Translations under genes and position numbers: made by a program
Part shown: positions 34,040 to 43,832 of the stretch, piece after piece
Position numbering within the stretch: the first letter of the stretch is position 1
Layout: each line of letters opens with the position of its first letter
Source of the DNA: Oscillospiraceae bacterium
GTDB lineage: Bacteria > Bacillota > Clostridia > Oscillospirales > Acutalibacteraceae
Direction: 5' to 3'
Length of the DNA: 64,000 nucleotides
NCBI GenBank assembly: GCA_022487055.1
Contig: JAKVJJ010000003.1
Span: 54,698-118,697 of the forward strand
The notes under the pieces: model-generated
What the model was told of the DNA's origin: nothing
Database searches by the model: none
What the model saw: only the letters and a program-made list of their open reading frames with translations

Positions 34040-36313
34040 ATGTTAACTTCCGTTATCGGCTATCCACGCATCGGCGCAAACCGAGAACTGAAATTTGCCG
34101 TGCAGAAATACTGGCGCAATGAAATAACCAGCGCAGACCTGCAGCAGACTGCTTCTGCGCTGCGGGCAGAACACTGGAAAAAGCAGGAGGCTGCCGGAAT
34201 AGACCTGATTCCATCCAATGACTTCTCTTTCTATGACAATCTTTTGGATACTGCCGTGCTGCTCAATGCGGTGCCACAGCGTTATCAGAAACTTGGGCTT
34301 GCCCCACTGGACACTATGTTTGCTATGGCACGCGGTTATCAAGGAGAAAAGGGCGATGTGCACGCTCTCCCTATGAAAAAGTGGTTTAACACAAACTATC
34401 ACTATATGGTGCCGGAACTAGAAGCAGGTACGCATCTGGCGCTGACCGGTACAAAACCGTTTGACGAATTCACAGAAGCAAAAGCACTGGGCATCCAGAC
34501 CAAGCCGGTAGTAATTGGGCCTTTCACTTTTTTGAAACTTGCCTGGTATGCGGAAGGGCTGTCATCCCATGACTTTGCCGCTGATATCGCCGCCGCTTAT
34601 GCGGACATCCTCGGCAAATTTGCAAAGCTGGGTGCCGCATGGGTTCAGTTTGATGAGCCAGCGCTGGTAAAAGACCTGACAGCAGAAGACACTGCGCTGT
34701 TTGCATCCATGTATCAGACAATTCTTGCCGCAAAGGGCAGCACAAAAGTCCTGCTCCAAACCTATTTCGGCGATATTCGTGACTGCTACCAAACGGCCGC
34801 TGCACTTCCCTTTGACGGCATTGGTCTGGATTTTGTGGAGGGCAGCCGCAGCCTTGCTCTGGTTCAGCACGGCTTCCCGCAGGACAAAACTCTGTTCGCA
34901 GGCGTCATCAATGGCAGAAACATCTGGAAAAGTCGCTGCCGTGATGTGCTTGACCTTCTGAATACACTGAAGTCCTGCACAAAGCAGTTGGTTCTGTCCA
35001 CTTCCTGCTCTCTGCTGCACGTTCCATATACACTGAAAAATGAACCGACTCTGCAGGACAGCCAGAAAGCTTACTTCGCCTTTGCTGAGGAAAAACTAGC
35101 GGAACTGCATCATCTGGCACAACTGACTGAAAATGCACAGGCACAGCAGGACAAGGACTATCTTGCCAATGAAGCTCTTTTCCAGGCACAGCGTCCCGGA
35201 TCCAATCCAGCCGTGCGAGACAAAGTTGCCGGCCTGACAGACAAAGATTTCACCCGCAAACCCGACTTCGCCGAACGTGAGAAAATTCAGAAAGCAGAAT
35301 TTAAACTGCCGCTTCTGCCGACAACCACTATTGGCTCCTTCCCACAGACAAAAGAAGTTAAGTCCATGCGTGCACGTCACAATAAGGGCGAAATTACCGA
35401 TCAGGAATACACAGATTTTCTCAAAAAGCAAATTGCGGACTGCATTGCCCTGCAGGAAGACATTGGTCTTGACGTGCTGGTACATGGTGAATTTGAGCGC
35501 AACGACATGGTGGAATACTTCGGTGACCACCTAAATGGCTTCCTCTTTACCCAAAATGGCTGGGTGCAGTCCTATGGCAGCCGCTGTGTCAAACCGCCGA
35601 TTGTCTGGGGCGATGTTTCGCGTTCCTGCCCAATCACCGTGGACTGGGCAGTTTATGCGCAAAGCCTGACGAAAAAGCCTGTCAAAGGAATGCTGACCGG
35701 TCCTGTCACCATTCTGAACTGGTCTTTCCCGCGTGAGGATATTCCGCGCCGGGATTCCGTCATGCAGATTGCGCTTGCTATCCGTGAAGAAGTCATGGAC
35801 TTGGAGGCACACGGCATTCGTATCATTCAGATTGATGAAGCCGCGCTGCGTGAAAAACTTCCACTGCGCAAAAGCGACTGGCACAAAGAATACCTTGACT
35901 GGGCAATTCCGGCTTTCCGTCTGGTGCACAGCGGTGTCAAAGCTTCCACACAGATTCACACCCATATGTGTTACAGCGAATTTACAGACATTATTCCGGA
36001 TATTGACGCTATGGACGCGGATGTGATTTCCTTTGAAGCTTCCCGCTCTGACCTCAAGATTCTGGATGCATTGGCTGCCGCCCATTTCCGCACAGAAACC
36101 GGCCCCGGCGTCTATGATATTCATTCCCCGCGTGTTCCATCTGAAAAGGAAATTACAGATGCCCTGCACAAAATGCTGACCAAGCTGGACTGCCAGAAAC
36201 TCTGGGTAAATCCGGACTGCGGACTCAAAACACGCGGCAAGGCAGAAACCGAGCCGAGTCTGCGAAACCTGACAGCCGCCGCCAGAGCCGTCCGGAAGGA
36301 GTTGCAGCAATGA
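34040..36313 (+). CDS. metE: Cobalamin-independent methionine synthase
   Basis: The 757-residue MetE has two related barrel domains. The N-terminal one starts [16 protein letters not shown]; the catalytic one starts [14 protein letters not shown]. The zinc ligands appear in [10 protein letters not shown] and [10 protein letters not shown], and the substrate-binding region in [14 protein letters not shown]. It transfers the methyl of 5-methyl-THF(Glu)n to homocysteine. metF follows with a 4-nt overlap and makes the methyl donor. Confidence 0.97.
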   Translation: MLTSVIGYPRIGANRELKFAVQKYWRNEITSADLQQTASALRAEHWKKQEAAGIDLIPSNDFSFYDNLLDTAVLLNAVPQRYQKLGLAPLDTMFAMARGYQGEKGDVHALPMKKWFNTNYHYMVPELEAGTHLALTGTKPFDEFTEAKALGIQTKPVVIGPFTFLKLAWYAEGLSSHDFAADIAAAYADILGKFAKLGAAWVQFDEPALVKDLTAEDTALFASMYQTILAAKGSTKVLLQTYFGDIRDCYQTAAALPFDGIGLDFVEGSRSLALVQHGFPQDKTLFAGVINGRNIWKSRCRDVLDLLNTLKSCTKQLVLSTSCSLLHVPYTLKNEPTLQDSQKAYFAFAEEKLAELHHLAQLTENAQAQQDKDYLANEALFQAQRPGSNPAVRDKVAGLTDKDFTRKPDFAEREKIQKAEFKLPLLPTTTIGSFPQTKEVKSMRARHNKGEITDQEYTDFLKKQIADCIALQEDIGLDVLVHGEFERNDMVEYFGDHLNGFLFTQNGWVQSYGSRCVKPPIVWGDVSRSCPITVDWAVYAQSLTKKPVKGMLTGPVTILNWSFPREDIPRRDSVMQIALAIREEVMDLEAHGIRIIQIDEAALREKLPLRKSDWHKEYLDWAIPAFRLVHSGVKASTQIHTHMCYSEFTDIIPDIDAMDADVISFEASRSDLKILDALAAAHFRTETGPGVYDIHSPRVPSEKEITDALHKMLTKLDCQKLWVNPDCGLKTRGKAETEPSLRNLTAAARAVRKELQQ

Positions 36314-37173
36314 TATCCGACTCTCTGTTTCACGGCCGCACTATTTTTTCCTTTGAAGTATTTCCACCGAAACGGAGTGCCCCGATTGACACCATTTATC
36401 GCACACTGGACGGCTTGCAGGGGCTGCATCCGGATTTTATCAGTGTAACTTACGGTGCGGCAGGCAACGGGAATACTGCATCCACCGTGCAAATTGCGTC
36501 TGCAATTCAGCGGCAGTACGGCATTGAAAGTGTCGCACATCTGCCATGCCTGTATCTTTCCCATAAGCAAGCTGCTTCTATGGTCAGTGAATTTCAGGAA
36601 AATGGAATTCAGAATATTTTGGCGCTGCGTGGGGATGTTGTGCCAGATTTACAGCCGCAAGGGGATTTCCCCCATGCCTCTGCCCTCGTTTCTTTTTTGA
36701 AGCAAGCCGGAAATTTCCACATTCTCGCCGCCTGTTACCCGGAAGTCCATCCGGAAGCGCCGGATATGAAAACAGACATCCGGCACCTGAAGGAAAAGAC
36801 GGATGCCGGCGCCAGTCACCTGATTACACAGCTTTTTCTGGACAATACCTATTTCTATTCTTTTCTGAAGCGTGTGCGTGCAGCCGGCATCACCGCGCCG
36901 GTGGAAGCTGGTATTATGCCGGTTATCAACAAAAAGCAAATTCAACGTATGGTCAGTCTCTGCGGAGCTTCCCTGCCGGAAAAATTTCGCACCATGATGG
37001 ACCGTTATGGGGACAATCCGGAAGCAATGCAGGATGCAGGTATTGCCTATGCAGTTGACCAGATTGTCGACCTTGTTTCCCATGGTGTGGACGGCATTCA
37101 CCTTTACACAATGAACAATCCGCTGGTGGCACGCAGAATCTGTAAAGCAACGGCCACTCTGTTTAAGAATTAG
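36310..37173 (+). CDS. metF: 5,10-methylenetetrahydrofolate reductase
   Basis: The 287-residue MetF FAD enzyme starts [15 protein letters not shown] and carries [38 protein letters not shown] and [14 protein letters not shown]. It reduces methylene-THF to methyl-THF for MetE. It is coupled to metE by ATGA. Confidence 0.96.
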   Translation: MISDSLFHGRTIFSFEVFPPKRSAPIDTIYRTLDGLQGLHPDFISVTYGAAGNGNTASTVQIASAIQRQYGIESVAHLPCLYLSHKQAASMVSEFQENGIQNILALRGDVVPDLQPQGDFPHASALVSFLKQAGNFHILAACYPEVHPEAPDMKTDIRHLKEKTDAGASHLITQLFLDNTYFYSFLKRVRAAGITAPVEAGIMPVINKKQIQRMVSLCGASLPEKFRTMMDRYGDNPEAMQDAGIAYAVDQIVDLVSHGVDGIHLYTMNNPLVARRICKATATLFKN

Positions 37174-37201
37174 GAACTCTTTTCAATACTGATTACACAA
37201 C

Positions 37202-37250
37202 AAAAGGAGCACTTCCAAGCAGCTTTGTCTGCCGGGAGTGCTCCTTTTTC
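37202..37250. terminator. Bidirectional terminator between metF and the LysR gene
   Basis: AAAAGGAGCACTTCC pairs with GGAGTGCTCCTTTTT around an 18-nt loop, with A-run and T-run on its two sides. Confidence 0.85.
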
Positions 37251-37262
37251 GATTGTATTTTT

Positions 37263-38186
37263 TCAGGACAGCACAGTAAAACCATCCTGTCGCAAGATTT
37301 CCTTTAGCTTCTGCAGGTAGCGTTCCGCCATTCGGCTGAGAACCGCCTTGCTGTTGCATATCCAGCCAACTTGCATGGTTTCATGGCTCTCCAGCGGCAC
37401 CGCAATGATATTTTCGCCGTTGAGGTCACTGTTGAGCACACCGGTACAGAGGGTGTAGCCGTTAAGCCCAATCAGCAGATTGAAAAGTGTGGCGCGGTCA
37501 CTGACATAAATACTTTTGCCATGCTCCTCTGTACTCAGAATCTCCTCAGAATAGTAAAATGAATTATACTCACCCTGCTCAAAGGACAGCCGCGGATAAG
37601 GTGCCAAATCTGCCAAAGCAATGCGCTTTCGCTTCGCCAATGGATGTTCGCTGCTAAGAAAAACGTGCGGCTGTGCACAAAACAACGGCTGAAAGGTCAA
37701 ATGCTTTTCTTTCAGAAGTTTGGTCAGCACGCTGCGGTTAAAATCATTCAAATACAAAATTCCGATTTCGCTGCGGAGGGTACTGACATCTTCAATAATG
37801 TCGTGGGTGCGCGTTTCCCGCAGCGTAAATTTATATTGGGAAGCATCCGCCTCTTTTATCAGAGCAACAAAGGCTTCTACTGCAAAAGCGTAATGCTGAG
37901 TGGACACAGCACAAAGCTGCTGCTGGGGCGGGCAGTGTAAATAGCGCTGTTCCAATAGTTCCGTCTGCTCCAAAATCTGACGGGCATAGGAAAGGAATTC
38001 CGCTCCTTCCGCCGTGAGAGAAATGCCCTGCGGCGTGCGATGGAAGATTTCAATTTTTAGTTCTTCTTCCAGTTCCTTCACCGCGCTGGAAAGTGTGGAC
38101 TGTGCCATATAAAGCTGACGGGCAGCTTCATTAAAAGAGCCGCAGCTCACAATTTTGGAAACATATCGAAGCTGCTGAAGTGTCAC
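37263..38186 (-). CDS. LysR-family transcriptional regulator at the end of the pur operon
   Basis: The regulator has an N-terminal winged helix-turn-helix (LRYVSKIVSCGSFNEAARQLYMAQSTLSSAVKELE) and a two-lobed effector domain. GTG 38186 (GGGGGA 7 nt upstream) gives 307 residues; an earlier GTG at 38201 is possible. It starts 12-27 nt after the purD stop with no terminator between, so it is probably the last gene of the purine operon, and it converges with metEF. Control of metEF or one-carbon flow is plausible but unproven. Confidence 0.88.
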   Translation of the reverse strand: MTLQQLRYVSKIVSCGSFNEAARQLYMAQSTLSSAVKELEEELKIEIFHRTPQGISLTAEGAEFLSYARQILEQTELLEQRYLHCPPQQQLCAVSTQHYAFAVEAFVALIKEADASQYKFTLRETRTHDIIEDVSTLRSEIGILYLNDFNRSVLTKLLKEKHLTFQPLFCAQPHVFLSSEHPLAKRKRIALADLAPYPRLSFEQGEYNSFYYSEEILSTEEHGKSIYVSDRATLFNLLIGLNGYTLCTGVLNSDLNGENIIAVPLESHETMQVGWICNSKAVLSRMAERYLQKLKEILRQDGFTVLS

Positions 38187-38212
38187 CGCATAGTCCCCCA
38201 CTTTCTGTCCGC

Positions 38213-39475
38213 TTATGCCCTGCCGATATCATGGCGGTACTGCACACCATCCCATGTGATTTTGTCCACCGCTGCATAGGCTTTCTCAAGCGCGATATCC
38301 AGCGTATCCCCCGAGCAGGTCACGCCCAGCACACGGCCGCCATTGGTGTAAAATCGCCCATCCTTTTTTACAGTGCCGGCATGATAAACCGTCGCACCAC
38401 TGACCTGACCAGACGCATCCAACCCGTGGATTTCAATGCCTTTCCGGTAGCTGCTTGGATAGCCTCCGCTTGCCATAATGACACAGGCACACGCACCGTC
38501 TTTCCACACAATGTCGAGCTTATCCAGTGTGCCGTTTCGTGTTGCCTCAAAAATATCGACCAAATCGGTTTTTAGCCGCGGCAGAACAACTTGCGCCTCT
38601 GGGTCACCAAAACGGGAATTATACTCAATGACTTTCGGGCCGTCCGGTGTCAGCATCAGACCAAAGTACAAGCAGCCTTTGAAAGGTCTGCCCTCCGCGT
38701 TCATTGCCTTCAGTGTCGGCATGAAAATGGTTTTCATACATTCGTCCGCAATTTCTTTGGTATAGAAGGGATTCGGACTGATGGTGCCCATTCCGCCGGT
38801 GTTTTTGCCTTTGTTGCCATCCAGCGCACGTTTGTGGTCTTTACTGCTAACCATCGGTTTCAGCGTTTTTCCGTCTGTAAATGCCAGCACACTCACTTCC
38901 GGGCCGGTAAGGAATTCCTCCACAACAACCTGATTGCCGGAAGCTCCAAAGACCTTGTCCTGCATAATTGTGCGGACAGCATCCTCTGCCTCCTGCATAT
39001 TCTGCGCAATGATAACCCCTTTGCCCAGTGCCAGTCCGTCTGCTTTGATAACCGTCGGAAAACGATTCTGCTTTCGGATATAAGCAAGCGTGTCCGCAGG
39101 ATTGTCAAACACCTCATAGGCCGCTGTGGGAATGTGATGGGTTTTCATCAGATTTTTGCTAAAAACCTTGCTTGCCTCAATCTGTGCAGCGGCACGATTT
39201 GGCCCGAATGCCGGAATGCCTGCCGCTTCCAGTGCGTCCACCATGCCTGCCGCCAGTGGGTCATCCGGCGTCACACAGACCATGCCGACTCCGTTTTCCT
39301 TTGCAAACGCAACCATACCATCAATATCGGATGCCTGAATCGGCACATTTTCCGCGTCACAGCCAATGCCGCCGTTGCCCGGTGCGCAGTAGATTTTGTC
39401 CACACGGCTGCTCTCCATCAGTTTGCGGATGACCGCGTGTTCCCGTCCTCCGCCGCCAATTACCAGAATTTTCAT
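38213..39475 (-). CDS. purD: Phosphoribosylamine-glycine ligase
   Basis: The 420-residue ATP-grasp enzyme makes GAR from phosphoribosylamine and glycine. Motifs are MKILVIGGGGREHAV, the ATP-grasp region FPTVIKADGLALGKGVIIA, NTGGMGTISPNPF and the metal site YNSRFGDPEAQVVLPRL. ATG 39475 (GAGGGG 8 nt upstream) is preferred over the earlier in-frame start. Confidence 0.96.
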   Translation of the reverse strand: MKILVIGGGGREHAVIRKLMESSRVDKIYCAPGNGGIGCDAENVPIQASDIDGMVAFAKENGVGMVCVTPDDPLAAGMVDALEAAGIPAFGPNRAAAQIEASKVFSKNLMKTHHIPTAAYEVFDNPADTLAYIRKQNRFPTVIKADGLALGKGVIIAQNMQEAEDAVRTIMQDKVFGASGNQVVVEEFLTGPEVSVLAFTDGKTLKPMVSSKDHKRALDGNKGKNTGGMGTISPNPFYTKEIADECMKTIFMPTLKAMNAEGRPFKGCLYFGLMLTPDGPKVIEYNSRFGDPEAQVVLPRLKTDLVDIFEATRNGTLDKLDIVWKDGACACVIMASGGYPSSYRKGIEIHGLDASGQVSGATVYHAGTVKKDGRFYTNGGRVLGVTCSGDTLDIALEKAYAAVDKITWDGVQYRHDIGRA

Positions 39476-39487
39476 CACGCGCACCCC

Positions 39488-40660
39488 TCAGTGATGGAAC
39501 AGGCGCATACCCGTAAAGGCCATGGTCATTCCGTATTTATCGCAGGTTTCGATTACATTGTCGTCACGGATAGAACCACCCGGCTCCACCACATACTGCA
39601 CGCCGCTCTTATGTGCACGCTCAATATTGTCACCGAATGGGAAGAAAGCGTCACTGCCCAGTATCACACCGGAAAGCTTTGCAATCCACGCTTTCTTTTC
39701 CTCACGAGTGAGTGGTTCCGGCTTCACTTTCAGAAATTGCTTCCAATTATCCGTCAGGAGCAGGTCTTCCCACTCATCGGAAATATAGTTATCAATCGTA
39801 TTGTCACGGTCGGGGCGGTGAATCTTATCCACAAACTGCAAGGCAAGCACTTTCGGATTCTGCCGCAGCCACCAGACATCGGCTTTGTTCCCAGCCAGAC
39901 GAGTGCAGTGAATACGGCTCTGCTGACCGGCACCAACACCGATTGTCTTGCCGTCCTTGACATAGCACACAGAATTGCTCTGGGTGTATTTCAAGGCAAT
40001 CAGGGAAATGAGCATATCCCGCTGCGCTGCTTCCGGCAGTTCTTTATTTTTCGTAACAATATTTTGAAGCAGTGCCTTGTCAATCTTAAATTCATTGCGT
40101 CCCTGCTCAAAGGTAATGCCGAAAACATCCTTGTGCTCTATCGGCGCCGGCTGATAGGAAGCATCCATCTGCACAATATTATAAGTGCCCTTGCGCTTCT
40201 TTTTCAAAATTTCCAGCGCTTCATCCGTGTATCCGGGGGCAATGACGCCATCAGATACTTCCCGTTTCAGGAGCAAGGCGGTTTCTTTGTCACAGACATC
40301 GGAAAGTGCCGCCCAGTCACCATAAGAGGACATCCGGTCGGAACCGCGCGCGGCCGCATAAGCGCTCGCAATCGGAGAAAGCTGCAGATCATCCACAAAA
40401 TAAATTTTCTTCAGCGTATCGGAAAGTTCTGTCGCAACTGCGGCACCGGCAGGACTGACGTGCTTAAAAGAAGCCGCGCTGGGCAGTCCGGTTGCCTGTT
40501 TCAGTTCCCGCACAAGCTGCCAAGAATTCATGGCATCCAACAAATTGATATAACCCGGGCGGCCGTTGAGCACTGTGATGGGCAGCTCACCCTGCTGCAT
40601 AAAGACGCGTGCCGGTTTCTGATTGGGATTACAGCCATATTTCAGTTCCAGTTCTTTCAT
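39488..40660 (-). CDS. purH: Stand-alone AICAR formyltransferase (PurH C-terminal half only)
   Basis: The 390-residue protein covers only the AICAR transformylase part of PurH. It has KYGCNPNQKPARV at the N-terminus, FKHVSPAGAA, and KYTQSNSVCYVKDGKTIGVGAGQQSR. The N-terminal MGS-like IMP cyclohydrolase domain of bifunctional PurH is absent. It formylates AICAR with 10-formyl-THF. The cyclisation step is supplied by the PurO homologue immediately upstream in the operon (11-nt gap). GGAGG precedes ATG 40660. Confidence 0.92.
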   Translation of the reverse strand: MKELELKYGCNPNQKPARVFMQQGELPITVLNGRPGYINLLDAMNSWQLVRELKQATGLPSAASFKHVSPAGAAVATELSDTLKKIYFVDDLQLSPIASAYAAARGSDRMSSYGDWAALSDVCDKETALLLKREVSDGVIAPGYTDEALEILKKKRKGTYNIVQMDASYQPAPIEHKDVFGITFEQGRNEFKIDKALLQNIVTKNKELPEAAQRDMLISLIALKYTQSNSVCYVKDGKTIGVGAGQQSRIHCTRLAGNKADVWWLRQNPKVLALQFVDKIHRPDRDNTIDNYISDEWEDLLLTDNWKQFLKVKPEPLTREEKKAWIAKLSGVILGSDAFFPFGDNIERAHKSGVQYVVEPGGSIRDDNVIETCDKYGMTMAFTGMRLFHH

Positions 40661-40671
40661 GTTTGCCCTCC

Positions 40672-41376
40672 TCATTCATTTTTGTTGACGATTTTCCAAG
40701 TATGCTCTCCGGTCTGCAGGTCTATAAAGCAAGTGTACAATGAAACTTTGTTATCCGGATTCAGGTTCTGCCAAATAGTATCGGTAAACTCCTCCAGTGT
40801 GCCGGGAACTGTAACGGGGGTCGGTTCCCCGTCGAAACTGGGCAGCGGACTGCCGTCACCAACGTAAGTGTGAAGGTAACGTCCCTGTCCGGCTTTCGGA
40901 TTCTCATACTCATAAAAATAGCGAAGGGTGTTGTCCGGGCAGCCGTCATCGCTTTTTAAAATGGAAAGATTAAAGTCACCGTTTGGTTTTACGATGCCGC
41001 TGATACGCGGTGTGAAATTCGGTGTGTCCGGCTCAAAAGTACGAGTGAGCAGCGCCTTGCGGTAACAATGCCCTTTGGACATGAAATCATAGATGGTATC
41101 CGTCTGGTCACCGTTTGTCACAATGGTCTTGCCGCCAATCTGCCGCACCGGTGCATAGATAATCAGGGACGGGTCGGTCATTTTGCTTTCATCAAAAGCT
41201 TTTGTCTGAATGCCGTCCGCCGTGGGAATGAACACCCGGTTGCGGCTGTTTTCGCTGCGTCCCATGATGAAATACGCAATCGCTGCACTGCTGCCGTCCT
41301 GACTGCGGCCAAGCAGGATGCCCCGCCCCGGGTAAGTGCTAGATGAGAGTTCCGCTGCAAGTTCTCTGATTTTCAT
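40672..41376 (-). CDS. purO: Archaeal-type IMP cyclohydrolase (PurO-like)
   Basis: The 234-residue protein starts MKIRELAAELSSSTYPGRGI, followed by a segment with FIMGRSENSRNRVF and a later TFEPDTPNFTPRISG. This matches the PurO/IMP_cyclohyd family known from archaea, which closes FAICAR to IMP. It fills the gap left by the truncated PurH next to it. It overlaps the purN stop (ATGA) and has AAGGAGG 7 nt upstream. Assignment rests on recall of the family and on operon logic. Confidence 0.87.
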   Translation of the reverse strand: MKIRELAAELSSSTYPGRGILLGRSQDGSSAAIAYFIMGRSENSRNRVFIPTADGIQTKAFDESKMTDPSLIIYAPVRQIGGKTIVTNGDQTDTIYDFMSKGHCYRKALLTRTFEPDTPNFTPRISGIVKPNGDFNLSILKSDDGCPDNTLRYFYEYENPKAGQGRYLHTYVGDGSPLPSFDGEPTPVTVPGTLEEFTDTIWQNLNPDNKVSLYTCFIDLQTGEHTWKIVNKNE

Positions 41377-42008
41377 TCCGCTTCCTCCTTGATTTCGACT
41401 CTGCCATCTTTGACTACTAATCTGCCCGCACAGAAAAGCGCCGCCGCCTTGGGCAGAAGTTTCCATTCCGCCTGCTCCATCACACGGCGCTGCAGGACTT
41501 CCGGTGTGTCACCCGACTGCACTGCCACTGCTTTCTGCAAAATAATCGGCCCGCCGTCACAGACTTCATTGACGAAGTGAACGGTTGCCCCAGTCACTTT
41601 CACACCGCGCCGCAGTGCTTCTTCATGCACACGCAGACCATAGTATCCTTCCCCGCAGAAAGAAGGTATCAGGGATGGATGGATATTGAGAATCTGGTTT
41701 TCATATGCATGAATGACACGGTTGCTAATAATCGTCAGAAAGCCGGCCAGTATAACCAAGCTGGTCCGGTTCTCCGCAAGTTTTTGGAGCAGTGCATCAT
41801 CATAGGCCTCCTGGCTGGAAAACTGCTTCCGGCGCAGGACTGCTGTGGGAATACCCGCCTTTTCGGCACGTTTGAGCGCATAGGCATCCGGTTTACTGGC
41901 AATAACCAGAGAAATGTGTCCATTGGGAATTTCTCCGCGGTTCTGTGCATCAATCAGTGCCTGCAAATTTGTTCCGCCGCCGGAAACCAGCACGGCAATG
42001 TTCAGCAT
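41373..42008 (-). CDS. purN: Phosphoribosylglycinamide formyltransferase
   Basis: The 211-residue GAR transformylase starts NIAVLVSGGGTNLQAL. The catalytic block is NIHPSLIPSF (Asn and His) with HFVNEVCDGGPII later, carrying the Asp. It formylates GAR using 10-formyl-THF. It overlaps purM by 7 nt and purO by 4 nt. Confidence 0.95.
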   Translation of the reverse strand: MLNIAVLVSGGGTNLQALIDAQNRGEIPNGHISLVIASKPDAYALKRAEKAGIPTAVLRRKQFSSQEAYDDALLQKLAENRTSLVILAGFLTIISNRVIHAYENQILNIHPSLIPSFCGEGYYGLRVHEEALRRGVKVTGATVHFVNEVCDGGPIILQKAVAVQSGDTPEVLQRRVMEQAEWKLLPKAAALFCAGRLVVKDGRVEIKEEAE

Positions 42009-43042
42009 AAGACCACGCCGTCCTCCCCGCTGACAATCTCACCGATCGCAGAAGCCTTCTCACCTGCTTCCTTCAGAGTGCGCACGGCTGTGTCTGCATC
42101 TGCCGGCGATACAACACAGCACATTCCGATTCCCATATTGAACGTATTATACATATCCCGCTCCGAAATTTTTCCCGCTTGCTGAATCAGAGAAAAAATG
42201 GGAAGCTTTTCAATGGCGGAAATATGGATTCTGGCAGTCATACCGTGCTGCAGCATCCGCGGCACATTCTCATAGAAACCGCCGCCGGTCACATGAGAAA
42301 CTGCCTTCACCTGCACAGCCTGCATCAGCTTTTTCATCGGTTTCACATAAATGCGGGTAGGAGTGAGCAGGGCTTCCCCTAATGTTTTGCCCAGTTCCGG
42401 CACATATTTTTTAACAGAATTTTCATCAACGCCAAGCACTTTGCGCACCAGCGAAAAGCCATTGGAATGCACACCGGAAGACTGCAGACCGATAATCACG
42501 TCGCCGGCCTGCACTTTGCTTCCGTCAATAATTTTCGCTTTGTCCACAATGCCCACGGAAAAACCGGCAAGGTCATATTCCTCGTCCGGCATCAACCCGG
42601 GATGCTCTGCTGTTTCTCCGCCGACCAAAGCGCTTTCCGCCTGCACACAGCCTTCCGCCACACCGCTGACGATTGCGGCCGTCTTTTCCGGAAAATTGCG
42701 TCCTGTCGCGATATAGTCCAGAAAGAACAGCGGCTGGGCACCACAGCAAATGACATCATTAACGCACATGGCGACACAGTCAATGCCCACTGTGTCATGC
42801 TTGTCCATCAGAAAAGCGATCTTCAGCTTCGTGCCAACGCCGTCGGTTCCGCTAACCAGCACCGGCTCCTGCATTCCGGAAAGATTGGGTTGAAACAGAC
42901 CGCCGAAACCGCCAATACCGGAAACTACACCGGCCGTTTTTGTTCGCGCCACAAACTGCTTCATCAGTTCGACAGAACGATAACCGGCAGTCACGTCCAC
43001 ACCGGCTGCTTTGTAACTGCTGCTGTAACTGTTTTGATTCAT
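42002..43042 (-). CDS. purM: Phosphoribosylformylglycinamidine cyclo-ligase (AIR synthetase)
   Basis: The 346-residue PurM has GIGGFGGLFQPN, SGTDGVGTKLKIA, DCVAMCVNDVICCGA, ALVGGETAEHPG and VSHVTGGGFYENVPRML. It makes AIR from FGAM with ATP. It lies 68 nt after purE in the same operon. Confidence 0.96.
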   Translation of the reverse strand: MNQNSYSSSYKAAGVDVTAGYRSVELMKQFVARTKTAGVVSGIGGFGGLFQPNLSGMQEPVLVSGTDGVGTKLKIAFLMDKHDTVGIDCVAMCVNDVICCGAQPLFFLDYIATGRNFPEKTAAIVSGVAEGCVQAESALVGGETAEHPGLMPDEEYDLAGFSVGIVDKAKIIDGSKVQAGDVIIGLQSSGVHSNGFSLVRKVLGVDENSVKKYVPELGKTLGEALLTPTRIYVKPMKKLMQAVQVKAVSHVTGGGFYENVPRMLQHGMTARIHISAIEKLPIFSLIQQAGKISERDMYNTFNMGIGMCCVVSPADADTAVRTLKEAGEKASAIGEIVSGEDGVVLC

Positions 43043-43110
43043 AGGAATCCTCCGAATTTCTGTTGTTTCTGCATTGATTGCCGCACGTTAGACAGAGATT
43101 TGAAACCAGT

Positions 43111-43614
43111 TTATAAATCTTTCAGCCGTTCCTGAATGACCGCGTCTTTTCTGGCGACGCCCTCCTCCATATCTTTCTTTGCCTGCTCCAACTTTCCGGC
43201 AAGTGCTTCATCGGAAAGTGCCAGCATCTGCGCCGCAAGAATTGCCGCATTCTCCGCACCGTCAATGGCAACTGTCGCAACCGGAATGCCGCTGGGCATC
43301 TGCACGGTAGCGAGCAGTGCTTCCATGCCGCCGAGATTGGCGGACTTGATGGGAACACCGATAACCGGCAGCGTTGTGTTTGCCGCAAGGAAACCCGCCA
43401 AATGCGCAGCCATGCCTGCCGCAGCGATAATCACACCGAAGCCGGCCGCCTTAGCACCGCGCGCAAAGGAAACCGCTTTTTCCGGTGTACGGTGTGCGCT
43501 CATTACATGCACTTCATAGGGAATCTCAAAAGCCTTCAGTTTTTTGATTGCCTTACTGACTGTGGGGAAATCGCTGTCACTACCCATTATGACTGCCACT
43601 TTTTTCACTGCCAT
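43111..43614 (-). CDS. purE: N5-carboxyaminoimidazole ribonucleotide mutase
   Basis: The 167-residue class I PurE has IMGSDSDFPTVSKA and HVMSAHRTPEKA (active-site Ser, Asp and His), IIAAAGMAAHLAG and PIKSANLGGMEALL. It converts N5-CAIR to CAIR. CAGGAG lies 8 nt before ATG 43614. It is the first gene of the pur operon; no purK is in the window. Confidence 0.96.
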   Translation of the reverse strand: MAVKKVAVIMGSDSDFPTVSKAIKKLKAFEIPYEVHVMSAHRTPEKAVSFARGAKAAGFGVIIAAAGMAAHLAGFLAANTTLPVIGVPIKSANLGGMEALLATVQMPSGIPVATVAIDGAENAAILAAQMLALSDEALAGKLEQAKKDMEEGVARKDAVIQERLKDL

Positions 43615-43651
43615 TGCCACCACTCCTGTTTTTATAAAATAGGGTTACATA

Positions 43652-43690
43652 AAAAGAAACTGCGCCCCCAAAAGGAAGTACAGTTTCTAA
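43652..43690 (-). terminator. Terminator-like hairpin in the pur operon leader
   Basis: Minus strand AGAAACTG (43681-43688) pairs with CAGTTTCT (43655-43662) around an 18-nt loop and is followed by TTTTATG. It lies between the pur promoter and purE, so it would act as an attenuator. Confidence 0.6.
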
Positions 43691-43752
43691 AAGAAGCGTG
43701 AAGGAGACCAGAGAAAATGATTCATCTTCTCGCCCCCCAAACTTCTTATGCT
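43691..43752 (-). promoter_or_regulatory. 5' leader of the pur operon, possible aptamer
   Basis: AAGAAG (43742-43747) can pair with CTTCTT (43691-43696) on the minus strand. They enclose a GGGGGGCG stretch and a hairpin GAGAAGATGAATCATTTTCTC. It matches neither guanine, ZTP, PRPP nor THF riboswitch motifs that I know. Confidence 0.35.
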
Positions 43753-43758
43753 ATTCTT

Positions 43759-43787
43759 ATTGTAGGGGAAAATCCGAACAAATGCAA
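43759..43787 (-). promoter_or_regulatory. Promoter of the pur operon
   Basis: TTGCAT (43782-43787), a 17-bp spacer and TACAAT (43759-43764). The leader to purE is about 140 nt. Confidence 0.8.
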
Positions 43788-43832
43788 GGTTCCCAGCAAA
43801 TTTTGCAGAAAATTCAGAATAATGCCTGATTT

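Noticed and set aside
38591..40867. 758-codon open frame on the plus strand opposite purD and purH
   Set aside because: It is a mirror of two certain genes. The translation has no recognisable domain, no RBS, and starts inside purD antisense; long antisense frames are common here because of codon bias.
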